Shown here: positions 9,635-18,552 of the stretch, in pieces
Layout of the letters: each line of letters begins with the position of its first letter
How positions within the stretch are numbered: the first letter of the stretch is position 1
Assembly (NCBI RefSeq): GCF_023715615.1
Contig: NZ_JAMBOM010000001.1
Coordinates: 620,001 to 684,000, forward strand
Direction of reading: 5' to 3'
Source: Sporosarcina aquimarina
GTDB lineage: Bacteria > Bacillota > Bacilli > Bacillales_A > Planococcaceae
DNA: 64,000 nt
Notes under the pieces: generated by a model
What the model saw: the letters and a program-made list of their open reading frames with translations, nothing else
Told to the model about the DNA's origin: nothing
Databases searched by the model: none
Translations under genes and position numbers: made by a program

Positions 9635-10678
9635 ATGTTATTCCTTGCAATGGCAGCCTCATTTGTCGGCGCCATCATACTAACTCCACTTGTCATAAAA
9701 TTCGCGTTCCGAATTGGGGCGGTTGATAGACCGAATTACCGCAAAGTCCATGCTGCGGTTATGCCGCGTATTGGCGGCCTTGCGATATTTGGAGCTTTTT
9801 TAATCGGTTATGCCATACTTTTGCCTAAAGATGAGCATGCAGCAGGAATTTTAATAGGAGCTGTAATTATCATTGCAATAGGGTTCTTCGATGATATGTT
9901 GGAAATTACAGCGAAAGCAAAAGCATTAGGACAGCTAGTTGCAGCAATTGTGGTAATGACTGTTGGAGACTTACAAATTGATTTTATTAACTTACCTTTT
10001 CTCGGACAAATTGACTTCGGATACTTGAGCATCCCCATTACGATTCTCTGGATTGTCGGAGTGACGAATGCCATTAACTTGATTGATGGGCTTGATGGAC
10101 TTGCTGCAGGTGTTTCGACAATTGCGCTTATCTCCATCTCCGTCATGGCGCTCATCATGGGGAATACATTCGTACTTGTTACCGCAGCGATCCTTGCGGC
10201 AAGTTCGCTTGGTTTTCTACTGTTCAACTTCCACCCAGCAAAAATCTTCATGGGGGACACAGGGTCATTGTTCTTAGGATTTATGATTTCTGTACTGGCA
10301 CTACTAGGATTTAAAAACGTCGCCGTCGTGTCACTTGTTATTCCTATTATTATGCTTGGTGTTCCAATTTCCGATACATTCTTCGCGATTGTTCGACGTA
10401 TTCGGATGAAACAATCGATTACCGCGCCGGATAAATCTCACTTGCATCATTGCTTGTTGCGTGCTGGGTTCTCACATCGACAAACCGTTCTCGTCATTTA
10501 CGGTATCGCCATTCTTTTCGGAATCGCGGCAGTATTATTCTCACAAGCGACTGTATGGGGAGCGATTTTGTTACTTTTCGTCATCTTACTCGCTATCGAA
10601 TTATTTGTGGAAATCATCGGCCTGGCCGGTACAAATTACCGTCCTATATTGAACCTAGTTCGTATGATAGGAAAATAA
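9635..10678 (+). CDS. tagO: undecaprenyl-phosphate N-acetylglucosaminyl-1-phosphate transferase
   Basis: About 347 residues with 10-11 membrane helices. Family motifs: PNYRKVH and PRIGGLAIF near the N-terminus, FFDD (catalytic Asp pair), NAINLIDGLDGLAAG, FMGDTGSLFLG and SHLHHCLLRAGFSH near the C-terminus. It transfers GlcNAc-1-phosphate from UDP-GlcNAc to undecaprenyl phosphate, the first step of wall teichoic acid linkage-unit synthesis. ATG 9635 follows GGGAGGAAGG; the longer TTG start at 9611 has no ribosome site. The LCP ligase gene that acts at the end of the same pathway is convergent just downstream. Confidence 0.93.
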   Translation: MLFLAMAASFVGAIILTPLVIKFAFRIGAVDRPNYRKVHAAVMPRIGGLAIFGAFLIGYAILLPKDEHAAGILIGAVIIIAIGFFDDMLEITAKAKALGQLVAAIVVMTVGDLQIDFINLPFLGQIDFGYLSIPITILWIVGVTNAINLIDGLDGLAAGVSTIALISISVMALIMGNTFVLVTAAILAASSLGFLLFNFHPAKIFMGDTGSLFLGFMISVLALLGFKNVAVVSLVIPIIMLGVPISDTFFAIVRRIRMKQSITAPDKSHLHHCLLRAGFSHRQTVLVIYGIAILFGIAAVLFSQATVWGAILLLFVILLAIELFVEIIGLAGTNYRPILNLVRMIGK

Positions 10679-10682
10679 TTTT

Positions 10683-10722
10683 AAAGGCTGTCCCAGGTAT
10701 TTAACCCGGGACAGCCTTTTTG
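10683..10722 (+). terminator. terminator of tagO
   Basis: Stem AAAGGCTGTCCC/GGGACAGCCTTT with T-run, directly after tagO. Confidence 0.88.
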
Positions 10723-10740
10723 ATATTGAAATCAAGTTAA

Positions 10741-10769
10741 AACGCGAAAGGAATGGTTTCCTTTCGCGT
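10741..10769 (-). terminator. terminator of the LCP gene
   Basis: Stem AACGCGAAAGGAA/TTCCTTTCGCGTT, with TTTTAACTT following on the minus strand. Confidence 0.7.
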
Positions 10770-10780
10770 TTGCTAGATCA

Positions 10781-11860
10781 TTAATTAGAGTTTTCATCCT
10801 CTGATGGCGAGATAACGACACGGTTCGTACTTTCTTTACTGTTTGTGGAAGAGTCATCATCTACATTAGGTGCTAGAGAAGAAATCAATCCCAAGTGTGA
10901 TTGTAGAATCAATTGTGTCTTTTGAAGGTCTTTGTCGTTCAACTTCCAATAGTATACACCTGTCGTCCAATCATCATCACCCTCAAGTGACAGCGTATCA
11001 ACGGATGGCATTCCGCCTTTTGCATACTCTAAGAACGACAACATCTCTTTATACTGCATATCCGTCTTAATGTTATCTCCGAGTGCATCAATCACATCAC
11101 CAAATTTCGTAATAGCGGTAGGAGATTTCGCTTGGTCCATCATCGCCTGAATAATCATTTGCTGTCGTTTACCTCGCTCGATGTCGCTGTCCAGTTTACG
11201 TGTTCGAGCAAGTGCAAGTGCATGACGACCATCTAGTACTTGAAGACCTGGCATTAAGTGGATTGTCCCTGCATCTGTTTCATCTTTTTCAATTCGTTCA
11301 TAAGGAACTTCGACCTCGACTCCACCAAGTGCATCCACTACATCGATGAACGCGTTAAAGTTGGCTTTCAAATAGTAGTCGATCGGGATGTCCAACATTT
11401 CTTCTACAGTTTCAATCGTTGCCTTTGTTCCACCATAAGCATTCGCATGTGTAATTTTATCTTTATAATCCACTTCTGGAATGTAAACGTAAGAATCACG
11501 AGGGATACTTAGCAGTTTTACCGTTTTTTGTTTCGGATTCAACGTAGCTACGAGCAATGCATCCGCTCGGCTGTTGCTGTCCCCCTGTTGTCGATCATCA
11601 CTGTCATCCACACCGATCAATAACACCGAGACATTGTCTTTCGCGGGTTTGATTTTGTCATCTTTTACAGTTGTTCGGCCAGTACGGTCTTGGATTGGCT
11701 CATAGGCTCTATCTGCAGCGAGTTCAGCCTTCTTATGAAGAGTGACTCCGTAGGCTGCAACTGTTAAAAAAGCCGCAATCGTCATCACAAGTCCTATCTT
11801 CAAAACAAGTCGCGTTTTTGAAGATTTTCTTTTGGCTTTTTTATATTCTTTTCGTTTCAT
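10781..11860 (-). CDS. LytR-CpsA-Psr family wall polymer ligase
   Basis: 359 residues: basic N-terminus, one membrane helix (about 18-42), then an extracytoplasmic LCP domain (about 75-300) with VSVLLIGVDDSDD, RADALLVATLNP, SIPRDSYVYIP, THANAYGG, VDALGGVEVEVP and DGRHALALARTRKLDSDIERGKRQQ. The conserved Arg and Asp residues of the pyrophosphate pocket are present. These enzymes move teichoic acid from undecaprenyl carrier to peptidoglycan (TagT/TagU/TagV type); which paralogue this is cannot be decided. Position between tagO and yvyE mirrors tagU (lytR) of B. subtilis. The C-terminus is polar and Ser/Asn-rich. Confidence 0.9.
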   Translation of the reverse strand: MKRKEYKKAKRKSSKTRLVLKIGLVMTIAAFLTVAAYGVTLHKKAELAADRAYEPIQDRTGRTTVKDDKIKPAKDNVSVLLIGVDDSDDRQQGDSNSRADALLVATLNPKQKTVKLLSIPRDSYVYIPEVDYKDKITHANAYGGTKATIETVEEMLDIPIDYYLKANFNAFIDVVDALGGVEVEVPYERIEKDETDAGTIHLMPGLQVLDGRHALALARTRKLDSDIERGKRQQMIIQAMMDQAKSPTAITKFGDVIDALGDNIKTDMQYKEMLSFLEYAKGGMPSVDTLSLEGDDDWTTGVYYWKLNDKDLQKTQLILQSHLGLISSLAPNVDDDSSTNSKESTNRVVISPSEDENSN

Positions 11861-12025
11861 GTTTTATTTAGCCTCCATTAATCAATCCTAAATGTCGAAC
11901 TCCATCGCCGTGCTAGTAGATGCTGTCAAATGATGGCGACGGCAATATCTGTCGAATAGGTATATTACCTAAGAAAATTGCAATTATCAACAGTATACTA
12001 TCTTTACGAAATCGCGTACACCTTT

Positions 12026-12658
12026 TTAGACAGAAAACTCCAAGAACTTATGTTCACCTTCACTAATCTGACCTTGCCCGTTCGTTAAATCTGCAACCCA
12101 AGTATGGAATAGGTCTACGTCTGAGATGGGCACTAATATAAATAACGCTACCTGTTCACCGTACTCAATATGCTCAAGTGGCCACTCGGATTGTCGAACT
12201 TCATTTTCCACCTTTCCAAGCGCCGTGTAGTCGACTGTAATGCATATAGTACTATGAAGGACACGCTCTACTGTACCGGATGCTGCAACTCCTTCTGAAG
12301 TTGAACGTCCATATGCACGTATGAGGCCGCCACCACCGAGTTTGATACCGCCAAAATAACGAGTGACAACAACTGTTGTATCTTTTAAACCTTGCTTTTT
12401 TAGTACTTCCAGCATTGGGACACCTGCTGTACCTGAAGGCTCTCCGTCATCATTCGCTTTTTGAATTTGATCGTGTTCACCTATTAAATAAGCGGAACAA
12501 TTATGGTTAGCAGAAGGGTGTGCTCGTTTTATTTCCTGGATGAATTCAAGAGCTTCTTGTTCAGTTTCTGTTCTTTTTACGGAAGTGATGAATCGAGATT
12601 TATTGATGACGATTTCCGATTCACTTTGTTGTTTTACGGTCTTATAGTCCATTCTCAT
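12026..12658 (-). CDS. yvyE: YvyE, YigZ/IMPACT family protein
   Basis: 210 residues, two-domain YigZ family. The N-terminal domain has KSRFITSVKRTETEQEAL, HPSANHNCSAYLIG, NDDGEPSGTAGVPMLEVL and VTRYFGGIKLGGGGLIRAYG; the C-terminal part is the DUF1949-type ferredoxin-like domain. The molecular role is unsettled, with a link to translation inferred for the family. Divergent from degS, as in B. subtilis. GAGGAGG lies seven bases before the ATG. Confidence 0.92.
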   Translation of the reverse strand: MRMDYKTVKQQSESEIVINKSRFITSVKRTETEQEALEFIQEIKRAHPSANHNCSAYLIGEHDQIQKANDDGEPSGTAGVPMLEVLKKQGLKDTTVVVTRYFGGIKLGGGGLIRAYGRSTSEGVAASGTVERVLHSTICITVDYTALGKVENEVRQSEWPLEHIEYGEQVALFILVPISDVDLFHTWVADLTNGQGQISEGEHKFLEFSV

Positions 12659-12805
12659 TGCAAGACCTCCTCAATCTGTAATACAATTTTAATATGTAAT
12701 GGGCATTAAGATGCTATACTAAATAAAGTGTATAGTGAATCCAATGTAATCGCAACAGCCTATGGATTCTACAATGAGATTTTAGCATTGGTGGGAGTGT
12801 GAACA

Positions 12806-13963
12806 ATGGATAAGGCGGCAATTGATATTCAAAAGCTAGAAGGTATCTTCGATAGCATGGTGAATGTAATGGATCAGTCCAAAAACGACATCTTTATGAT
12901 CAGTGAGCAAAGCCGTCGAAGTTTTGAATCCATGCAACGCGAGCTCATTCTTGCTAAGGAAGATATTTCCCGGGTAATAACCGAGGGTGATTACCTTGAA
13001 GAAATGACACGTCACTCACGCAGAAGGCTTGCTGATGTCTCGAAGAACTTTGTGAATTATTCGGAACAAGAAGTGAGGAAGGCTTATGAGGTTGCAAATG
13101 ACCTTCTTGTTAGGCTGTCCGTAAACAGAATGGAAGAAAAGCAATTACGTATTCAACGGGATGACCTGGATCGTCGCCTAGCGGAACTGTTGGAGACGAT
13201 TGAACGGGCGGATCAGCTCGTCAACCAAGTATCCACAGTTGTCACTTACTTAACTTCAGATTTGAAGGACGTGGGTGAAGCACTAGAAACAGCCAGGCAT
13301 AAGCAGGACTTTGCGATTCGGATCATTCAAGCACAAGAGGAAGAACGTAAACGGGTTTCAAGAGAGATTCACGATGGACCTGCTCAAATGATGGCCAGCG
13401 TGCTCATTCGTTCTGGACTCATCGAGAAAGTATATGAGCAAAAAGGTCCTAAGCAAGCACTTGAGGAATTTAAGGATTTAAAAGAAATGGTACGAAGTTC
13501 ATTATATGAAGTACGGCGAATCATTTATGATCTTCGCCCTATGGCGATTGATGATCTCGGCGTGGTGCCAACATTGAAAAAGTACTTATCCACGCTTATG
13601 GAATATGAACCTGATGTTCGTATTCACTTTCAGAGTATTGGAGAAGACCGCCGTTTCGAGTCGAGTTTTGAAATTGCGGTGTTCCGCTTAGTTCAAGAAT
13701 CCGTAACTAATGCCATTAAGCACGGGAATAGTCGTGATATATGGGTGAAAGTTGAATGGTTACGTGAGACGATGAATGCAATTGTAAAAGATAATGGAGC
13801 AGGATTCGATCAAAACGAAGTGAAAGAAAAATCATTCGGGATTATTGGGATGAAGGAACGCATTGACTTGTTGAAAGGCGATTTTAAAATCACCTCAGAA
13901 GTTGGTAAAGGGACAAGCGTGTTCTTTAAAATTCCGATTAATTCTGATAGTATAGGCAAATAG
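12806..13963 (+). CDS. degS: sensor histidine kinase DegS
   Basis: 385-residue cytoplasmic kinase without membrane segments. A long coiled-coil sensor region (about 1-170) precedes the HisKA_3 dimerisation helix with the phospho-acceptor His189 in [11 protein letters not shown], and an HATPase domain with NAIKHGNS and DNGAGFDQ boxes. It phosphorylates DegU, encoded 20 bases downstream. The pair controls exoenzymes, motility, competence and biofilm genes in Bacillus. Confidence 0.95.
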   Translation: MDKAAIDIQKLEGIFDSMVNVMDQSKNDIFMISEQSRRSFESMQRELILAKEDISRVITEGDYLEEMTRHSRRRLADVSKNFVNYSEQEVRKAYEVANDLLVRLSVNRMEEKQLRIQRDDLDRRLAELLETIERADQLVNQVSTVVTYLTSDLKDVGEALETARHKQDFAIRIIQAQEEERKRVSREIHDGPAQMMASVLIRSGLIEKVYEQKGPKQALEEFKDLKEMVRSSLYEVRRIIYDLRPMAIDDLGVVPTLKKYLSTLMEYEPDVRIHFQSIGEDRRFESSFEIAVFRLVQESVTNAIKHGNSRDIWVKVEWLRETMNAIVKDNGAGFDQNEVKEKSFGIIGMKERIDLLKGDFKITSEVGKGTSVFFKIPINSDSIGK

Positions 13964-13983
13964 AGGCTTTGGAGGGAACGAAC

Positions 13984-14658
13984 ATGACAAAAATCTTAAT
14001 AGTAGATGATCATCAATTATTCCGCGAAGGAGTCAAACGTATTTTGGCGTTTGAAGATACGTTCGAAATTGTAGCAGAAGGAGATGACGGTAGCGAAGTA
14101 TTTACTTTGTACGAAGAGCATAATCCGGATGTAGTTCTTATGGATATTAATATGCCACGAATGAACGGGATTGAAGCAACTGAACAACTCATGACCAAAT
14201 ATCCCGATGCGAAAGTCATCGTATTGTCCATTCATGACGATGAATCATACGTTTCTCAGGCGCTTAAAACGGGCGCACTTGGATACATGTTGAAAGAAAT
14301 GGATGCAGATGCAATTGTTCAGGCTATTAAAGTTGTAGCAGCTGGCGGATCTTATTTACATCCAAAAGTAACGCATAATTTAGTAACAGAATATCGCAGA
14401 TTGAGCGAACGAGAACATAAAGGCTCATTCCATCAGCACGAAATACGCCGACCTTTGCATCTGTTAACGAAGAGGGAATGTGAAGTACTGCAATTGTTGA
14501 CGGATGGCCAAAGCAACCGGGCAATTGGAGAGACTTTGTTCATCTCAGAAAAGACTGTAAAAAACCACGTCTCAAGTATTTTACAAAAAATGAACGTGAA
14601 CGACCGTACACAAGCAGTTGTCACAGCAATTAAAAACGGTTGGGTTGAAGTGAAGTAA
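13984..14658 (+). CDS. degU: response regulator DegU
   Basis: 224 residues from ATG 13984 (behind GGAGGG). Receiver domain with phospho-acceptor Asp54 in VVLMDINMP and the switch Lys in GYMLKEM; C-terminal LuxR/NarL helix-turn-helix ([38 protein letters not shown]). Cognate of DegS. In Bacillus the phosphorylated form represses and the unphosphorylated form helps ComK bind its own promoter; comK is only 1.1 kb downstream here. A terminator follows. Confidence 0.96.
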   Translation: MTKILIVDDHQLFREGVKRILAFEDTFEIVAEGDDGSEVFTLYEEHNPDVVLMDINMPRMNGIEATEQLMTKYPDAKVIVLSIHDDESYVSQALKTGALGYMLKEMDADAIVQAIKVVAAGGSYLHPKVTHNLVTEYRRLSEREHKGSFHQHEIRRPLHLLTKRECEVLQLLTDGQSNRAIGETLFISEKTVKNHVSSILQKMNVNDRTQAVVTAIKNGWVEVK

Positions 14659-14669
14659 TGCAGTATTTA

Positions 14670-14700
14670 TAAAAGGACCTCCAATCGGATGGTCCTTTTG
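14670..14700 (+). terminator. terminator of degS-degU
   Basis: AAAAGGACC/GGTCCTTTT stem ending in TTTTG between degU and the lipoprotein gene. Confidence 0.82.
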
Positions 14701-14719
14701 TTATGAAAGGAGAAGGCAT

Positions 14720-15343
14720 ATGAAGAAAATTACAGGACTCGTCGGAATGGTAACACTAGCACTTATGCTAAGCGCTTGCAGTGGGGATGATGATAGTGCT
14801 CAAAAGAATTCAGGTTCGATCGACGATGGTGAACAGACGAACGAAAACGGTTCGATTGACCATGGAGTTAAAGAAAGTGGTGAAAAAGAAGGGAAGAAAG
14901 ATGAAACGGGCGAAGATGGCATTGATGTAGGCTTCAGTCTGGAAGGGGGCAGTATTGAAGAAGCGGCCAACGTTCCTGCAGAGCAAAAAATAGCCATTGT
15001 AGAATCTTTTAGTCGATATATCGATACATTGAATGTAGGGGACGTGGATGCGTACCTTGAAACGCTTTCTGCAGATGGCTATAATGTTGAAGAAGAGCGG
15101 GCTGCGACTAAAGAATTGCTTGCTACCCATGTACTGACGCGCACTCCAGAAGACATTACAATCGTTAAGTATTCCGATACAGAAGCACAAGTATTCACGT
15201 CGATGGAAACCGCAGTAAAAGATAAAGAAAGCGGCGAACAAGATGTAAACATAGGACGCCAAGTAACAGTAATGACAAACGAGGATGGCAACTGGAAAGT
15301 AAAATCAGTTCACTACATTGGTGATCAGGAACCAAAAGAATAA
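14720..15343 (+). CDS. lipoprotein with NTF2-like C-terminal domain
   Basis: 207 residues. A lipoprotein signal peptide with lipobox LSAC (Cys21) is followed by a long acidic, low-complexity linker (about 22-85) and a C-terminal domain (about 90-205: AIVESFSRYIDTLNVGDVDAYLETL ... GNWKVKSVHYIG) with the helix-strand pattern of SnoaL/NTF2-like folds. It is anchored on the outer face of the membrane. The function is unknown. GAAAGGAG precedes the ATG. It stands between two terminators, so it has its own transcript or depends on read-through. Confidence 0.75.
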   Translation: MKKITGLVGMVTLALMLSACSGDDDSAQKNSGSIDDGEQTNENGSIDHGVKESGEKEGKKDETGEDGIDVGFSLEGGSIEEAANVPAEQKIAIVESFSRYIDTLNVGDVDAYLETLSADGYNVEEERAATKELLATHVLTRTPEDITIVKYSDTEAQVFTSMETAVKDKESGEQDVNIGRQVTVMTNEDGNWKVKSVHYIGDQEPKE

Positions 15344-15354
15344 AATTCTATTTC

Positions 15355-15402
15355 AAGCAGTGGATTAGATGGCAATTTGCCTTCTAATTCACTGTTTTTT
15401 GG
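15355..15402 (+). terminator. terminator of lipoprotein gene
   Basis: Long imperfect stem (AGCAGTGGATTAGA with TCTAATTCACTG) ending in TTTTTT. Confidence 0.7.
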
Positions 15403-15439
15403 TTGCATTTTTTCTTAGTATGTCATAAAATAATAAATA

Positions 15440-15451
15440 GAACAAACGTTC
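15440..15451. promoter_or_regulatory. LexA (DinR) SOS box
   Basis: GAACAAACGTTC is a perfect palindrome that fits the Bacillus LexA consensus GAAC-RNRY-GTTC, 19 bases before the start of the yhjD-like gene. The close match and position suggest SOS control. Confidence 0.7.
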
Positions 15452-15470
15452 GATTATTGGAGGTGGAGAA

Positions 15471-15830
15471 ATGACAGCCTTGAAAACAGAAGTGATTCCC
15501 TATTTAGAGAATATGATTTACTTACCGATGATATTAACGATTTTGGAGAGGGATCGATTGCATATACAGCAGGGGGAATTCAAGTTGAAAAAACCGTACT
15601 TGGGGCTCGTGGATGATGTCGCAAAGCGCGTACACAAAGAGCTTGGAAATACGGCTGCATATTTGCGTATGAATCATTTATCGGTGGTGAGGGGGAAAAT
15701 GGATGATATTTTTACAGAATATATTTTTGTACACGACCACCAACAGGACTGCCGAAGATACCTAAATGTACGCTTACGCAATCGAACGGAAGAGTTGCTC
15801 ACTCAGTATCTTCGACAACCGGGTATCTAA
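15471..15830 (+). CDS. YhjD-like protein, probably SOS-induced
   Basis: 119-residue soluble protein, helical, with PYLENMIYLPMILTILERDR and KKPYLGLVDDVAKRVHKEL segments that I associate with the B. subtilis YhjD family; the function is unknown. It has a strong ribosome site (GGAGGTGG) and a LexA box just upstream. I recall yhjD as a member of the B. subtilis LexA regulon, which agrees. Its 3' end overlaps the convergent comK gene by 32 bases. Confidence 0.65.
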   Translation: MTALKTEVIPYLENMIYLPMILTILERDRLHIQQGEFKLKKPYLGLVDDVAKRVHKELGNTAAYLRMNHLSVVRGKMDDIFTEYIFVHDHQQDCRRYLNVRLRNRTEELLTQYLRQPGI

Positions 15831-16347
15831 ACGAACCTTCTTGTGCAAGGTACGTTCTAGGTCTGTGCAACAAAAATTGTTTTTTTGCAAAGTCCCGTTC
15901 AAGTAAAGCAGCAAAAGCAAACTGGCGCCACATAGTCGGAGTAGATACGTTTACTTTCACTTTATAGCCATTCTCCAGTAGAATGGAGCACCCGACATTC
16001 TCTTCCTGAAAGTCAACAATTGCCTGGTAGGAAATCCAAATATTCTCTTCTGCATTCGGTGACATAGTAGGCAAAAAGATATAAGGAGTATCAAATGCAT
16101 GTGCCACAACAATAGGTGTTTTATGGCGATTGCCTAGAGCGTGTCGCGCAGTTAGTGTACGAGTTTTTAATGAAGCTCCATAAAGTTCACACGTTTTTTT
16201 GACAATTTGAATCGGCTTCTTAGGAAGTTCAAATTCGGCATTGCGCTCAATTACACGAGTCGTTAATTTGTAGTCCTCACGAATGGGTTGTAACACAAAC
16301 GTATCGGAATTGATGAGGTAATTCTCCGCATTTTTTCGTGAATGCAT
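15799..16347 (-). CDS. comK: competence transcription factor ComK
   Basis: 182 residues. The pattern (IVKKTCELYGASLKTRTLTARHALGNRHKTPIVV, then IFLPTMSP and ENIWISYQAIVDF, then NGYKVKVNVST) is that of ComK, the master activator of DNA-uptake genes, which binds AT-boxes (AAAA-N5-TTTT) in pairs. GAGTAGGAGTGA precedes the ATG. The upstream 180 bases are AT-rich and may hold autoregulatory AT-boxes, but I found no unambiguous pair. With comFA, comFC and comFB in the same window, natural competence is plausible. Overlaps the convergent yhjD-like gene. Confidence 0.88.
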   Translation of the reverse strand: MHSRKNAENYLINSDTFVLQPIREDYKLTTRVIERNAEFELPKKPIQIVKKTCELYGASLKTRTLTARHALGNRHKTPIVVAHAFDTPYIFLPTMSPNAEENIWISYQAIVDFQEENVGCSILLENGYKVKVNVSTPTMWRQFAFAALLERDFAKKQFLLHRPRTYLAQEGSFRYPVVEDTE

Positions 16348-16437
16348 TCAAGTCACTCCTACTCAATAAGTAATAACTCCTATTATATAGGATAAATATT
16401 GGAAAGCAATCAGTTAAAATGAAATAATTATAAAAAG

Positions 16438-16507
16438 TAAAAAAACTCTGAACTTGCCACAACTTGACGACCTTTCGTGAAAAGGGCAGCAAGACATGTA
16501 GCAGAGT
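16438..16507 (-). terminator. terminator of M20 amidohydrolase gene
   Basis: On the minus strand AACTCTG...CAGAGTT encloses an inner CTTGC/GCAAG stem and is followed by TTTTTTT. Confidence 0.6.
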
Positions 16508-16529
16508 TGCAGAGTAGATGGTTATTTTA

Positions 16530-17693
16530 TTAGTTTTGATAAGCAAGAGCGGCTGCACCGAGTGTTTTGGCAGCAGTTAGCATTGCGGATTCATCAAAGT
16601 CGAATCGCGGGTGATGATGAGGAAATGCGTTTTCAGGTTGTGCACCTGTGAAAAAGAACGTTCCAGGAACTTGTTCCAAGTAGTAAGCGAAATCTTCGCC
16701 GCCCATTTGAGGGATGGTTTGAACTACTTCTTTTACTCCTGGGACTTCTTTGGCAACGTCACGCAAAAATGCTGTCTCTTTTTCGTGATTTACGACAGCT
16801 GGATAGCCGCGCGTATATGTGACACTGATTTCACAGTTGTTCATAAGCGCAGTTCCTTCAGCGATTCTATGGATCTCTGATTCCATGAGATCGCGAATTT
16901 CAGGAGAAAACGTTCGAACGGTTCCTTTGAGCTCTGCTTGATCGGCGATAATGTTGAACGCATTGTCAGATACGAATGAGCCAATTGATAGAACAGCGGA
17001 CTCAATCGGATCGACACGACGAGAGACAAGCTGCTGGAAGTTAGTGACGAGTTGGGAAGCAATCACGATTGCATCTTTAGTTTGGTGCGGAGAAGCACCA
17101 TGACCACCAGCACCTTGAACTGTAATTTCGATACGGTCTGCGGCTGCCATAATTGGACCGCTTACGTACTGAATTGTGTTCGGTTCCATCATTGACCATA
17201 AGTGAGTACCGAAAATAACATCCACACCGTCCAGGCAACCGTCTTCAATCATAGAAATAGCACCTCCTGGAGCATATTCTTCAGCGTGTTGGTGAATGAA
17301 GACATATGTACCAGCAAGTTCATCTTTTAGCTCATTCATTGCTTTAGCAAGGTGAAGCAGTGTGGAAGTGTGGCCATCATGACCGCAAGCGTGCATAACA
17401 CCAGGGACGGTTGATTTATAAGGAACATCTTTTTGGTCGTGGATCGGTAGTGCATCAAAATCAGCTCGAAGTGCAACTGTTTTGCCAGGTTTGCTACCTT
17501 CAATACGAGCAACAATACCGTTTCCACCAACATTACTCCTAAATTCTACGCCTAATTTCTTATAGAAATCTTGAATGTATTGTGCTGTATTGGTCTCGTG
17601 GAATGACACTTCTGGATGCTGGTGCAAGTAACGGCGCACGTCAACCATGTCATCAAAAGAGTTGTCGAGTAGTGTAAAAAGTTTTTCATTCAT
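16530..17693 (-). CDS. M20 family amidohydrolase
   Basis: 387 residues from ATG 17693, which follows AAGGAG. Zinc-peptidase M20D motifs are complete: LHQHPEVSFHE, HACGHDGHT (metal ligands), HQHAEEYAPGGA, GTHLWSM, an inserted dimerisation domain (about 185-300), and MGGEDFAYYLEQVPG. The subgroup includes N-acetyl-diaminopimelate deacetylase, hippurate hydrolase and IAA-amino acid hydrolases, and the substrate cannot be settled from sequence. It is cytoplasmic, with no signal peptide. It stands alone between comK and hmoB. Confidence 0.88.
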   Translation of the reverse strand: MNEKLFTLLDNSFDDMVDVRRYLHQHPEVSFHETNTAQYIQDFYKKLGVEFRSNVGGNGIVARIEGSKPGKTVALRADFDALPIHDQKDVPYKSTVPGVMHACGHDGHTSTLLHLAKAMNELKDELAGTYVFIHQHAEEYAPGGAISMIEDGCLDGVDVIFGTHLWSMMEPNTIQYVSGPIMAAADRIEITVQGAGGHGASPHQTKDAIVIASQLVTNFQQLVSRRVDPIESAVLSIGSFVSDNAFNIIADQAELKGTVRTFSPEIRDLMESEIHRIAEGTALMNNCEISVTYTRGYPAVVNHEKETAFLRDVAKEVPGVKEVVQTIPQMGGEDFAYYLEQVPGTFFFTGAQPENAFPHHHPRFDFDESAMLTAAKTLGAAALAYQN

Positions 17694-17798
17694 GAAAGAC
17701 ATCTCCTTTTTCGAATATGGTATCCAGTATATCAGTGTGTTTTCGAACTCGCAATTGTTTGATAACAAAAAGAAAGGCACAAGGCCTCTCTGGAATTA

Positions 17799-18320
17799 TC
17801 ATTCTGAATCATGATTTTGGAGTGAACTAAATAATGTAATATAAGGTGCACTTGAGAAGATATGAATGGAAGGACCAGCGACGATATCCCTTTTTGTAGT
17901 ATCATATGCAGCTGAAAAAGAAGGGGTGTTCTTATTCAAATCGAATGATTGGCTATCTTCCCACTCTGTTAAAATGATATACGTATCTGAATCGATGGAT
18001 CGTAGTAATCGGAAAGCGATAAAACCTGAAGTGTCTTTCATAGCTAAATGATCTTTTTTGAAGCGTTCTTCAAAAATGGGTTTCCCTTCATCGGAAACGG
18101 ATATATTGTTAAGTGCAAAAAATCCATGTTCCTGAAGTTGCCCCATTTCTTCGAGGACTTCATATCGCTGCGGTGTTTGAAAAACCGTTTTTCCTGCGGT
18201 TTCGTGTAGCAGCTGAGAAGACCCACTACCGTGCATTAAAATCATATTCTCTCCTGCATATTTCTCTTTGACCTTCTCCATGAATTCTGGAGTGCCTCGT
18301 GTAATGTATAAATTTTTCAT
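17799..18320 (-). CDS. hmoB: heme-degrading monooxygenase HmoB-like
   Basis: 173 residues with a C-terminal antibiotic-biosynthesis-monooxygenase (ABM) domain (about 70-165): NNISVSDEGKPIFEERFKK, GFIAFRLLRS, YIILTEWEDSQSF and a W/F-rich end. B. subtilis HmoB (YhgC) has the same length, an N-terminal extension and the same place divergent from hemEHY. It would open heme and release iron. The location next to heme synthesis supports this. The N-terminal 65 residues have no domain I recognise. Confidence 0.82.
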   Translation of the reverse strand: MKNLYITRGTPEFMEKVKEKYAGENMILMHGSGSSQLLHETAGKTVFQTPQRYEVLEEMGQLQEHGFFALNNISVSDEGKPIFEERFKKDHLAMKDTSGFIAFRLLRSIDSDTYIILTEWEDSQSFDLNKNTPSFSAAYDTTKRDIVAGPSIHIFSSAPYITLFSSLQNHDSE

Positions 18321-18552
18321 AATTGGTACCCTCCTTGGCTAGTTTAACCAAATAATACTCTTCTTCAGTTATTTCCCCGAATCCTGCTCCTAAAACAAAC
18401 GATGTCAAAACAATGACGGAATGTGGCACAAATTTATGACAATGGGTGTATATTGCTATACATCCCAACAGTTTACGTCTATATTGAAAACGATAAGCTA
18501 CTCGTGAAATTCATAATTCAGTTCGGTAGAAAGAGAATGGGGGAATTTGTTC

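Noticed and set aside
9808..10260. 150-codon antisense frame inside tagO
   Set aside because: Shadow of a membrane-protein gene with biased codons; no ribosome site.
16348..16437. Paired ComK AT-boxes upstream of comK
   Set aside because: The region is AT-rich and partial matches exist, but no clean AAAA-N5-TTTT pair at a permitted spacing was found.
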